NCBI RefSeq assembly: GCF_002979475.1
Contig: NZ_PCOY01000002.1
Coordinates: 248,001-312,000 of the forward strand
Length of the DNA stretch: 64,000 nt
From: Microbacterium sp. MYb62
GTDB lineage: Bacteria > Actinomycetota > Actinomycetes > Actinomycetales > Microbacteriaceae
Direction of reading: 5' to 3'
Part shown: positions 43,621 through 51,971 of the stretch, piece by piece
How the letters are laid out: the number at the start of each line of letters is the position of its first letter
How positions within the stretch are numbered: position 1 is the first letter of the stretch
Notes under the pieces: generated by a model
Seen by the model: the letters and a program-made list of their open reading frames with translations, nothing else
Databases searched by the model: none
What the model was told of the DNA's origin: nothing
Translations under genes and position numbers: made by a program

Positions 43621-44150
43621 GTCGACCTCCCCCTCCGAAGGCAACGTACGTCGACGCAGTTGCGTCGATTGCGGGTGACGATACTCGCGAGCGGGGGCTG
43701 TGTCTAGGGGGTTCTCCGCGCGTTTCCGGGGATGTCGGGGTGTGACGCGCCCGGCGAAATCTCGGCTTGACTTTCCCCAGGTTCTACACATCCCCTCCGC
43801 AGAGAGGGCAACCTTCAATGCCCGATTTAAACTGATTCTCATCCACAGGCTGGGGAAACAGAAAATCCCTGATAACCGCGAATAAAAAAGTTTGCTTTTC
43901 CCGCCCTCCACGGGGTTATCCACACCCGTTGTGCACAGACACTCCGACTTTGTCCGCACGCTTTCCACATGGTTATCCACAGGCCGTGTTGCATGGGGAA
44001 AGAGTCGCTCGTAGCGTGGGCGAGCGACCGAATGTCGGAGGCTCCTGTTTCGCTGTGCAGGGTGGCGTGACGGCCGAGATCCTGTCGGCCCCGCCGTCGA
44101 AGCGTCTCATCGGAACATCGCATCGAAAACGTCGCATCGAAGGGAACACT
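43621..44150. promoter_or_regulatory. Intergenic region with DnaA-box cluster upstream of dnaB
   Basis: This 530-bp gap has unusually AT-rich stretches (for example AATAAAAAAGTTTGC near 43880). Between 43839 and 43981 it holds two perfect DnaA boxes TTATCCACA (43916-43924, 43973-43981). One-mismatch relatives lie at 43839 (TCATCCACA), 43929 (TTGTGCACA) and 43950 (TTGTCCGCA). Such clusters occur at origins, DnaA-titration sites or DnaA-controlled promoters. The dnaB start is 170 bp further on. No gene was found here. Confidence 0.6.
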
Positions 44151-45524
44151 GTGTCGATCGCTGACATCTCAGAGGAGCGCATGGGCGCGAAGCGCGCGCC
44201 GGAGCGCACGCCTCCCCACGACCTCCTCGCCGAGCAGAGCGCTCTGGGTGGAATGCTCTTGTCGAAGGACGCGGTCGCCGATGTCATCGAGACGCTCAAA
44301 GGCGCCGACTTCTACGTTCCCAAGCACGAGCTGATCTTCGAGGCCATCCTCTCGCTGTACTCGCACGGCGAGCCGACCGACGTTGTCGCCGTGACCGACG
44401 AGCTCATCAAGACCGGTGAGCTGGGTCGGGCCGGCGGCGCGGACTACCTGCACACCCTGACCTCTATCGTGCCGACGGCGGCGAACGCCGGGTACTACGC
44501 GGGCATCGTCTCGGAGCGCGCGATCCTTCGTCGGCTCGTCGACGCCGGGACCCGCATCGTGCAGCTCGGCTATGCCGGCGAGGGCGACGCGACCGACATC
44601 GTCAACAACGCCCAGGCGGAGATCTATTCGATCACCGGCTCCGAGACCGCCGTCGACTACGTTCCGCTGCAGATCGCCGTCGACGCCGCGCTCGAGGAGA
44701 TCGAGGCCGCCAGCGGCCGAGACGGGTCGATGACCGGCGTCCCGACAGGGTTCAGGGAGCTCGACGAACTCACCAACGGCCTGCACGGCGGGCAGATGAT
44801 CGTCGTCGCCGCGCGTCCCGCGATGGGTAAGTCGACCCTCGCGCTGGACTTCGCGCGCGCGGCATCCATCGGCCACAACCTCCCCTCGGTGTTCTTCTCG
44901 CTCGAGATGGGCAAGAGTGAGATCGCGATGCGTCTGCTCAGCGCCGAGGGGGCGATTCCGCTGCAGAACATGCGCAAGGGAAACCTCGACCCGCGCGACT
45001 GGACGACGGTCGCCGCGACCCGAGGGCGCATCAACGATGCGCCGCTCTACATCGACGACAGCCCCAACATGACCCTCGTCGAGATCCGCGCCAAGTGCCG
45101 TCGACTCAAGCAGCGCGAGGGCCTGCGCATGGTCATCATCGACTACCTGCAGCTGATGACCTCGGGCAAGCGCGTCGAGTCTCGTCAGCAGGAGGTCTCC
45201 GAGTTCTCGCGAAGCCTCAAGCTCATCGCCAAGGAGCTCCAGGTTCCGGTCATCGCCCTGTCGCAACTGAACCGTGGTCCCGAGCAGCGCACCGACAAGA
45301 AGCCCGCGATCAGCGACCTGCGAGAGTCCGGCTCGATCGAGCAGGACGCCGACATGGTCATCCTGCTGCACCGCGACTCGGTGTACGACAAGGACGTGCG
45401 TCCGGGCGAGGCCGACCTGATCGTCGCCAAGCACCGAAACGGTCCGACGGCGACCATCACCGTCGCGTTCCAGGGGCACTACTCGCGCTTCATGGACATG
45501 GCCCCCGGCGGCGACTTCAACTGA
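44151..45524 (+). CDS. dnaB: Replicative DNA helicase DnaB
   Basis: DnaB unwinds DNA at the replication fork as a hexamer. The 457-residue protein has the N-terminal primase-interacting domain (LLAEQSALGGMLL) and the RecA-like ATPase with Walker A (ARPAMGKST, near residue 225). MVIIDYLQLM is Walker B and EFSRSLKLIAKEL, SQLNRGPEQR and ESGSIEQDAD follow. No intein is present and length is normal. I chose the GTG at 44151 after AAGGGA; upstream frame is non-coding. Its lack of the usual rplI/ssb neighbours is noteworthy. Confidence 0.95.
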   Translation: MSIADISEERMGAKRAPERTPPHDLLAEQSALGGMLLSKDAVADVIETLKGADFYVPKHELIFEAILSLYSHGEPTDVVAVTDELIKTGELGRAGGADYLHTLTSIVPTAANAGYYAGIVSERAILRRLVDAGTRIVQLGYAGEGDATDIVNNAQAEIYSITGSETAVDYVPLQIAVDAALEEIEAASGRDGSMTGVPTGFRELDELTNGLHGGQMIVVAARPAMGKSTLALDFARAASIGHNLPSVFFSLEMGKSEIAMRLLSAEGAIPLQNMRKGNLDPRDWTTVAATRGRINDAPLYIDDSPNMTLVEIRAKCRRLKQREGLRMVIIDYLQLMTSGKRVESRQQEVSEFSRSLKLIAKELQVPVIALSQLNRGPEQRTDKKPAISDLRESGSIEQDADMVILLHRDSVYDKDVRPGEADLIVAKHRNGPTATITVAFQGHYSRFMDMAPGGDFN

Positions 45525-45655
45525 TGTGATTGTAGGGATCACTAAGAGTTGTCCATGTCGCGAGTGATGTGTCTTGCTGGTGGCCGGTTGGACATTTGTT
45601 CCGACTCAGATGACCGTGCTGTATCTGTGTGAAGGGCGAATAGTTCCTGGGGAAC

Positions 45656-46306
45656 ATGCATGCCGGGTGGGCGACGCTTCGAAGTCTCCTTGCTGGATCC
45701 GGCGGTGGATGGGAGTCGCAGGTGGCGATCAACCATCTCGGGCACTTCGCCCTCATCAACCTCCTTGCCCCGGCGTTGCGGCGGGATGGTTCACGAGTCG
45801 TGATGTTCTCATCCGCCGGTCATTTCGCCTCCGATACTCGTTGGGCTGGTCTGAACTTCGAGCGAGCCCCGTACGACCGCTGGCTGGCGTATGGACAGTC
45901 GAAAACGGCGAATGTGCTTTTCGCGTTGGAGCTCGCGAAGCGCGGTGCCGGCGACGGTGTCCGCGTTTTCTCGCTCCATCCGGGTGTGATCATGACCCCG
46001 TTGCAGCGGCACGTCTCGCGCGAAGAGCAGATCGCTTTGGGGTGGATGCGCGAGGACCGAACTGCCGCGCCGGGTCTGCGCCTGAAGTCCGTCGCACAGG
46101 GTGCCGCGACGGCCGCGTGGGCTGCCACCGCATCCCTGTTGGCTGATGCGGGCAATGGCGCCTATCTGGAAGACGTCGATATCGCCAGAATGGCCGACGG
46201 GTTCGATATGAACGTCGGAGGTGTGCAACCGTGGGCGACGGATGAGGGTTCTGCGCAACGGCTGTGGGAGATCACCAGCGATGCGACGGGCGTGCGCGGG
46301 TTCTGA
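45656..46306 (+). pseudogene. N-terminally truncated short-chain dehydrogenase
   Basis: From about residue 23 the frame matches the middle and end of SDR enzymes: INHLGHFALINLL, VVMFSSAGH and the catalytic Y-x3-K (AYGQSKTANVL). The first 90 or so residues, including the TGxxxGIG cofactor site, are missing, so it cannot bind NAD(P) normally. The 130 bp between dnaB and this frame hold no gene. It looks like the broken edge of an insertion or deletion. Confidence 0.7.
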
Positions 46307-46353
46307 TCGCCGGCGGGCGGGCGCATCGTCTCCCCGGTGCTAGCGTTTCGAAC

Positions 46354-47028
46354 ATGCCCGCTTCGAGGACTCGCCAGGAAGAGGTGTATCGTCTGCTCCG
46401 GGCGGACATTCTGTCGGGTCGCGTTCAGCCGGGCGAGCGTCTGGCCTTCGCCGCACTCTGCGATCGTTTTTCCGTGAGCGTCGGTGCTGTGCGTGAGGCT
46501 TTGCAGCGCCTCGCCGAGCAGTCGCTCGTTCGTTCGGAGCCGCAGCGTGGCTTCGTCGTCATGCCTCTCAGTGAAGCCGATCTGCGCGACCTCACCGAGG
46601 CGCGCGTCCACATCGAGACGCTGACGTTGCGCCAGGCGATCCGTGACGGCGACCTCGACTGGGAGGGTCGCCTCGTCGCGGTGCACCACCGCCTCGCAGC
46701 GACGCCGGTGTATGCCCCCGGAGATCCTGATCGGCTGAGCGAGGCCTGGGCGGAGGTGCACAACGAGTTTCACGGAGTGCTCCTCGCGGGATGCCGCAAC
46801 CCGCGACTCACCGAGATCGCGAACCACCTGCGGGCATCAGCGGAACTCTACCGCCGGTGGTCGGTGCCGCTGTCCGATCGCACGCATCCTCGGGACATTC
46901 CCGCTGAGCACGCGGCGATCGTGGATGCCGTGCTGGCGCGCGACGCTGAACTCGCCAGCCGTCGACTCGCCGAGCACATCGAGACCACGACGCGCTTGCT
47001 GCTGGAGTCGGGCCGCCTCTCCGTCTGA
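46354..47028 (+). CDS. GntR-family transcriptional regulator (FCD type)
   Basis: The 224-residue protein has an N-terminal winged helix (FAALCDRFSVSVGAVREALQRLAEQSLVRSE, core SVGAVREALQRLA). The C-terminal helical domain has Asp/His residues (EVHNEFH, EHAAIVDAV) typical of metal-binding FCD effector domains. It lies just upstream of the meta-cleavage operon and likely controls it. It is also the nearest GntR candidate for the TGGATNCNGNATCCA operators, but that is only a possibility. Confidence 0.85.
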   Translation: MPASRTRQEEVYRLLRADILSGRVQPGERLAFAALCDRFSVSVGAVREALQRLAEQSLVRSEPQRGFVVMPLSEADLRDLTEARVHIETLTLRQAIRDGDLDWEGRLVAVHHRLAATPVYAPGDPDRLSEAWAEVHNEFHGVLLAGCRNPRLTEIANHLRASAELYRRWSVPLSDRTHPRDIPAEHAAIVDAVLARDAELASRRLAEHIETTTRLLLESGRLSV

Positions 47029-47035
47029 ACCTCCG

Positions 47036-47094
47036 ACCATCCCCGCGGAGGTGGGCTGACGGTGGGATCCGACCACCGGCTCGCGGGGGATGGT
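47036..47094 (+). terminator. Possible hairpin after the GntR gene
   Basis: ACCATCCCCGCG pairs with CGCGGGGGATGGT apart from one bulged G, with a loop of over 30 bases. It starts eight bases after the stop. The long loop makes it a weak terminator candidate. Confidence 0.3.
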
Positions 47095-47153
47095 GGGGAC
47101 CCGAAGCGTCCCCCGCGCCGGCGCGAGCGCGGTGTCGCGGAGCGCTCCCGACA

Positions 47154-47167
47154 GAATTTAGAAATTC
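47154..47167 (+). promoter_or_regulatory. AT-rich palindrome in the meta-cleavage operon promoter
   Basis: GAATTTAGAAATTC has perfect 6-bp arms around AG. It stands out in an AT-rich stretch (47154-47190) within GC-rich DNA, some 165 bp before the monooxygenase gene. It is a plausible operator for the adjacent GntR regulator. Confidence 0.45.
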
Positions 47168-47271
47168 ATTGAGTATTTCGAAAGTTAATGGCAAGCTGGG
47201 CCAAAGCATGACGGAGTGCCGTTCGCGCGAGCGGGTCGCACACCGCGGTCGCTACGCATGAGGAGACGAAG

Positions 47272-47334
47272 ATGTCACAGAAGATGCCGTGCGCGCAGAT
47301 TCCCTTCGCGATCGTCGAGGAGGGCTGCGCATGA
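47272..47334 (+). CDS. Short leader ORF coupled to the monooxygenase gene
   Basis: A 20-codon frame begins 6 bp after GAGGAGACG and ends in an ATGA overlap with the monooxygenase start. The peptide begins MSQKMPCAQIP. The strong ribosome site suggests it is translated, perhaps to feed ribosomes to the downstream gene. It may otherwise be the vestige of a lost gene. Confidence 0.4.
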   Translation: MSQKMPCAQIPFAIVEEGCA

Positions 47335-49079
47335 CGCCGGAAGAGGTCGCGACCGATGTGCTCATCGTCGGCGCCGGACCGGCGGGGCTCACTCTCGCGG
47401 CCCTGCTCGCCCGATACGGAATCGATGCCATCACGGTGTCGAAGTTCGCCGGTACCGCCCGCACGCCCCGCGCCCACATCACCAACCAGCGTGCGATGGA
47501 GGTCTACCGCGATCTGAAGATCGAAGACGAGGTGAACCGGATCGCCACCCCGAGCGATCTCATGTCGAACAACGTCTGGGCGACCAGCTTCGCGGGCACG
47601 GAGATCGCACGCCTGCAGACGTGGGGCACGAGCATCGAGCGGCAGGCCGACTACGACGCGGTGAGTCCGAGCCGGATGTGCAACGCGCCGCAGCATCGGC
47701 TGGAACCCGTGCTGCGCGCGTCAGCAGAAGGACAGGGCGCGGACCTGCGCTTCGGGGTCGAGCTCATCGAGATCACCCAGGATGAGCACGGGGTGCGCGC
47801 AGTGGTGCGCGATGAGAGCGGCGTGGAGACGCTGATCCGCGCGCAGTACGTGGTCGGCGCCGATGGGGCGCGGAGCACGGTGGGGGAACAGCTCGGCTTC
47901 AGGTTCTCGGGAGAGAGCGGGCTGGGGGCTGCGCTCAACATCTTCTTGGAGGCTGACCTCTCCGAGTACTGCGCGCACCGTCCCGGCGTGCTCTATTGGA
48001 TGACCCAGCCGGGCAACAACTACTGGGTGGGCTCGGGCACCTGGATCTGCGTGACACCTTTCCGAGAATGGGTGAACCTCTCGATGTACGACCCTGCGGA
48101 AGGCGAACCCGACCTCAGCGAGAGCGCGCTCATCGAGCGCGTGCGCTCGACCATCGGCGATGACACCGTCGACGTGACGATCAAGTCGGTGTCGAAGTGG
48201 CAGATCAATCACGTCGTCGCCGAGAGCTATCAGTGCGGCCGGGCTTTCCTCGTCGGAGATGCCGCCCACCGGCACCCACCTGCCGGGGGCCTCGGCTCGA
48301 ACACCTCGGTGCAGGACTCTTTCAGCCTCGCCTGGCGCCTTGCATACGTGATCCGCGGGCTCGCAGGTCCCGAGCTCCTCGCCACGTATGACGCCGAGCG
48401 GCAGCCGATCGGCCGGAAGGTCGTCGACCGCGCGATCGAGAGCGTGGGCAACATGGGCCCGATCGCTGACGCGCTGGGCTTCGCCCCCGGTCAGTCGATC
48501 GCCGAGGGATGGGACAACCTCGAGGATCTCTTCTCGGCCACTCCCCACGGGGCCGATCGCCGAGCTGCGCTCGAGGCCGCGATCGAACTTCAGCACTACC
48601 AGTTCAACGCGCACGGTTTCGAGTTCGACTTGCGATACGAGTCGGCGGCCGTCGTCGACGACGGCACGGATTGGCCGCGAAACGAGAGGGACCCGGCGCT
48701 GTACGCGACTCCCTCCACCCATCCGGGCGCGCCGCTCGCGCATGCGCGGGTCCAGCGCGACTCCGCGCTGCTGTCGACGATCGACCTCGTCGGCGACGGC
48801 GTGTTCACGCTCGTCACCGGCATCGCAGATGGAGCGTGGCGCGAAGCCGCCGCGACGGTGAGCAGCGAGCTCGGTGTCGTCATCCGCGTCGCTCAGGTGG
48901 CCGTGCGAGGGGAGTACGACGACGTCTACGGCGACTGGACGAGGGTTCGCGGCGTGGGTGACGCCGGTGCGCTGCTCGTACGCCCCGATCGCGTCGTCTC
49001 GTGGCGTGTGACCGAGGAGCCCGAGGACGCGGTCGCTGCTCTGCGTACCGCGCTCGGAGCCGTGCTCGCGCGCGCCTGA
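47331..49079 (+). CDS. FAD-dependent aromatic monooxygenase (TfdB/phenol hydroxylase-like)
   Basis: The 582-residue protein has the FAD motif VLIVGAGPAGLTLAALLARYG (core GAGPAGLT), the DG motif GADGARSTV, and FLVGDAAHRHPPAGGLG near residue 305. The C-terminal thioredoxin-like domain of about 170 residues is that of 2,4-dichlorophenol hydroxylase relatives. It would hydroxylate a phenolic ring with NAD(P)H and O2, giving the diol cleaved by the next gene product. A GGAGGG site precedes the ATG. Confidence 0.87.
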   Translation: MTPEEVATDVLIVGAGPAGLTLAALLARYGIDAITVSKFAGTARTPRAHITNQRAMEVYRDLKIEDEVNRIATPSDLMSNNVWATSFAGTEIARLQTWGTSIERQADYDAVSPSRMCNAPQHRLEPVLRASAEGQGADLRFGVELIEITQDEHGVRAVVRDESGVETLIRAQYVVGADGARSTVGEQLGFRFSGESGLGAALNIFLEADLSEYCAHRPGVLYWMTQPGNNYWVGSGTWICVTPFREWVNLSMYDPAEGEPDLSESALIERVRSTIGDDTVDVTIKSVSKWQINHVVAESYQCGRAFLVGDAAHRHPPAGGLGSNTSVQDSFSLAWRLAYVIRGLAGPELLATYDAERQPIGRKVVDRAIESVGNMGPIADALGFAPGQSIAEGWDNLEDLFSATPHGADRRAALEAAIELQHYQFNAHGFEFDLRYESAAVVDDGTDWPRNERDPALYATPSTHPGAPLAHARVQRDSALLSTIDLVGDGVFTLVTGIADGAWREAAATVSSELGVVIRVAQVAVRGEYDDVYGDWTRVRGVGDAGALLVRPDRVVSWRVTEEPEDAVAALRTALGAVLARA

Positions 49080-49125
49080 CCTGCCGCCACCAGCACTTCG
49101 CCGGAACGAACCGAGAGGACGAACC

Positions 49126-50004
49126 ATGAGCGCAAAAGGCGCCGTTTCAGAGATCGGCTACGTGTCGATGCGCACGCGAGACCTGTCAGCCTCGATCGCC
49201 AACGCCGTCGATGTCTTCGGTCTCGCGGTGACCGATTCGAATGCCCAGAAGGCGTTCATCACCGCCCAGAACAAGCACCACGAACTGGTCTACGCGCAAG
49301 CCGATGAGGATGCGCTCGACCATACCGGCTTGGTGGTCGAGAACCGGATGGAGCTCGAGGCCATCCGCGAGAAGGTCGATCGCGGCGGATATCGGATCGT
49401 CTCCGAGCACCCGATCGAGGACCACATCGAGGAGGGCTTCGCCTTCGTCGGGCCCGAAGGGTTCACCTGGCAGATCTATACCGAGAGCATCGACTACTCG
49501 ATGCTCAAGCGAGGATCGCTCGCGCCGGATCGCCTGGGGCACACGAACATCCAGGTGAGGGACTCGAAGGCGCAACGCGACTTCCTGGGCGAGGTGTTCG
49601 ATTTCGTCGTCTCCGACAACATCGGCGACGAGAACTTCTTCATGCGCTGCAACAACGACCATCACGGCATCGCGGTCTTCAAATCCACCCGCGCTGCGAT
49701 GCACCATCACGCATGGCAGGCCGGCAACATCATGGATCTCGCCCGTCTCGGCGACCGGCTCGCCCGCCGAGGATCGCGCCTCGCCTGGGGGCCGGTGCGC
49801 CACGGCGCGGGCGACAACATCGCGGTCTACTACGTCGAACCCAACGGCGCGGTCATCGAGTACTACTGCGATATGGAGACCATCCGCGACAAGGAGCGAC
49901 CCGAGCGTCGGTTCGATGCCGACGATCTCTACTGGATCAATCAGTGGGACGGTCAGGTGCCGCCCGGCATCCTCGACCACGGTGTCGTCCCCATCGAGCG
50001 ATGA
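49126..50004 (+). CDS. Extradiol ring-cleavage dioxygenase (VOC/type I)
   Basis: The 292-residue protein has two vicinal-oxygen-chelate modules. Likely iron ligands are His in LGHTNIQV, His in MHHHAW and Glu in AVIEYYCDM, as in catechol 2,3-dioxygenases. It should open the diol produced by the monooxygenase. The start lies 7 bp after GAGAGGA, and the gene is followed by an FAH hydrolase. Confidence 0.87.
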   Translation: MSAKGAVSEIGYVSMRTRDLSASIANAVDVFGLAVTDSNAQKAFITAQNKHHELVYAQADEDALDHTGLVVENRMELEAIREKVDRGGYRIVSEHPIEDHIEEGFAFVGPEGFTWQIYTESIDYSMLKRGSLAPDRLGHTNIQVRDSKAQRDFLGEVFDFVVSDNIGDENFFMRCNNDHHGIAVFKSTRAAMHHHAWQAGNIMDLARLGDRLARRGSRLAWGPVRHGAGDNIAVYYVEPNGAVIEYYCDMETIRDKERPERRFDADDLYWINQWDGQVPPGILDHGVVPIER

Positions 50005-50061
50005 TCCGAAACGCACACGGACACTTCCCCGACCCTGAGTTCACCATCAAAGGAATCACAT

Positions 50062-50904
50062 ATGCGTCTTGCAAACCTTGACGGCCGAGCTGTCATCCTC
50101 ACCGACGATGCCAGCGGCTTCGACGTCTTCGACGCCAGCGCGGGCCGATTCGGTCCGAGTATCCAGGACGTCTACGAAAAGTGGGAGGCATTCTCGGAGT
50201 GGGGGCCTGAGGCCTCCGGACCGGCGATCGCGATCGAGGAGTCGCAACTCGGCCCGGTCTCACCACGCCCCTTCCAGGCGTTCGGGATCGGCTTGAACTA
50301 CGACGAGCATGTCGCGGAGAGCGGTTTCGGCCGGCCGGAGAAGCTTCCCCCCGTCTTCCCGAAGTTCCAGTCGTCCATCGCGGGGCCCTTTGAGACCGTC
50401 GAGCTGGTGCCGGGAGGCCGCACCGACTGGGAGGCCGAGCTCGTCGTCGTGATCGGACGCATGGCGCACCGCATCGCGGAAGGATCAGGCTGGGATCACG
50501 TGGCAGGCGTGACGGTCGGACAGGATCTCTCGGAACGGACGACCCAGCTCGACGGTCCGGCACCGCAGTTCGGTCTCGGGAAGTCCTTCCCCGGGTACTC
50601 CCCTCAGGGTCCCTGGCTGGTGACCCCCGACGAACTGCCCGACCGCGACGACCTCGCGATCTTCTGCGAACTCGATGGCGAGCGGATGCAGGACGGCCGT
50701 ACGAGCCAGATGATCTTCGATGTGGCGACGCTCGTCGAGCAGCTCTCCGCAATCGTGACGCTGCATCCGGGCGATGTGATCTACTCGGGCACGCCCTCCG
50801 GGGTGGGCTTCGTGCGCGAGCCCGCACGCCTCATCCGACCCGGTGAGACGCTCGTCACCACCATCGAGGGAGTCGGCACCATTCGCCAGGTGTTCACCGG
50901 CTGA
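50062..50904 (+). CDS. Fumarylacetoacetate hydrolase family protein
   Basis: The 280-residue enzyme has the family core: DWEAELVVVIGR with the metal-binding Glu, GQDLSER, GKSFPGYSPQGPW and the late SGTPSGVGF. FAH-fold enzymes hydrolyse or decarboxylate ring-cleavage products. Its position after the dioxygenase makes processing of the meta-cleavage product the probable role. Confidence 0.88.
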   Translation: MRLANLDGRAVILTDDASGFDVFDASAGRFGPSIQDVYEKWEAFSEWGPEASGPAIAIEESQLGPVSPRPFQAFGIGLNYDEHVAESGFGRPEKLPPVFPKFQSSIAGPFETVELVPGGRTDWEAELVVVIGRMAHRIAEGSGWDHVAGVTVGQDLSERTTQLDGPAPQFGLGKSFPGYSPQGPWLVTPDELPDRDDLAIFCELDGERMQDGRTSQMIFDVATLVEQLSAIVTLHPGDVIYSGTPSGVGFVREPARLIRPGETLVTTIEGVGTIRQVFTG

Positions 50905-50990
50905 CATGCACCCTCGTCCGTGTCTCGCACCGTGACTCCGGCCGGATCCACTCACCGCCATCCGACATCCATCAGGTCAGGAGAAGAACA

Positions 50991-51455
50991 ATGACGATCT
51001 CAACCGAAACCATGACCGACGAGCAGAAGAAGGCGCTCGTCCTGGAGTACTTCAACACTTTCGACCGAGGGGGAACGCGTGCGAACGGCGAGAGTATCCT
51101 CAGCCTGTTCGCGGAAGATGCGACGGTGTTCTTCCCCAAGTGGGGCATCGCCGTCGGTCGGGAGCGGATCGGTGCCATGTTCGGTGACCTTTCGGCTCAC
51201 TTCCTGTGGATCAATCACACGACGAGTCACATGAATTTCGTCTTCGGTGGCACGACTGTCGCGTGTGAGGGCCTGACCAGTGGCGTGCACAAGGACGGCC
51301 CGTGGGCGGCCGGAACTCCCGAATGGGGAGCTGGTCGTTTCTGCGACGTCTTCGAGATCTGGGATTTCCAGATCCAGCGCCTCCACATCTATCTCGATCC
51401 CGACTACGCCGGTCTTGATACGGCTCGCTACCCGTGGCTCGCGGAATCGGCCTGA
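50991..51455 (+). CDS. SnoaL-like (NTF2-fold) protein of the meta-cleavage operon
   Basis: This 154-residue protein has the SnoaL start (LVLEYFNTFDRGG), FAEDATVFFPKWG, GRERIGAMFGDL and HIYLDPDYAG. It lacks a clear signature for a specific reaction. As the last gene of the operon it may isomerise or hydrate a pathway intermediate, or bind it. Confidence 0.7.
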   Translation: MTISTETMTDEQKKALVLEYFNTFDRGGTRANGESILSLFAEDATVFFPKWGIAVGRERIGAMFGDLSAHFLWINHTTSHMNFVFGGTTVACEGLTSGVHKDGPWAAGTPEWGAGRFCDVFEIWDFQIQRLHIYLDPDYAGLDTARYPWLAESA

Positions 51456-51610
51456 GCCGCTCGCGCGACGGATCGCGCCTCGCGGCGGTCGTGGGAGCCA
51501 GTCGGGGCGCGTCGTGCGTGCGGACGGGTTCGCACTTCGACGTCGTCGGCTCGAAGCGAGGAGCACGACGCCGATCACGTCAGCGATGTCGAAGCGTAGA
51601 GACCCTGGCG

Positions 51611-51660
51611 CCTACTGTACCGGTACAGTAGGCTCTCCTTCTGTACCGATACAGAAGGAG
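51611..51660 (+). promoter_or_regulatory. Twin palindromic operators sharing a CTGTACCG core
   Basis: CTACTGTACCGGTACAGTAG (51612-51631) is a perfect 20-bp palindrome. A second, at 51635-51660, has 11-bp perfect arms CTCCTTCTGTA and TACAGAAGGAG around CCGA. Both share CTGTACCG, as expected for tandem binding of one TetR- or similar dimer. The second also forms the ribosome site (AGAAGGAG) of the next ORF. Confidence 0.75.
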
Positions 51661-51666
51661 ACGAGG

Positions 51667-51918
51667 ATGGAATCTCAGATGATCGCGGCTCTCGTGCTCG
51701 CGGAACGCCGGGCCGACAGCGAGGGAACTGCGCGCGACCCTCACCGCCAGCGACGGCTCGACGCCCTCCGTGCGCGAGACCGCGTCGTCGCCGCGAACGC
51801 CAGGGCGGAGCGATGGAGGCGTCTGCGCACCGCCTTGGCCCACGGCATCCGGCGGCTGGCGGAGATGGTCGAGCCGCCTCGTCCGGTGTGCGTCTCGCCC
51901 GCGCCCGATCCGTGCTGA
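51667..51918 (+). CDS. Small Arg-rich protein under the twin operators
   Basis: The 83-residue product is basic and helical (AERRADSEGTARDPHRQRRL), with no known family. Its ATG follows the AGAAGGAG arm of the second palindrome, so translation or transcription is probably blocked when the regulator is bound. It has a C-terminal Cys-containing tail. Its function is unknown. Confidence 0.5.
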   Translation: MESQMIAALVLAERRADSEGTARDPHRQRRLDALRARDRVVAANARAERWRRLRTALAHGIRRLAEMVEPPRPVCVSPAPDPC

Positions 51919-51971
51919 CCCCGGCCGGACCGATCCCCCTGTCGGGCACAATGGGGGAGGAGGTGGTCGGT

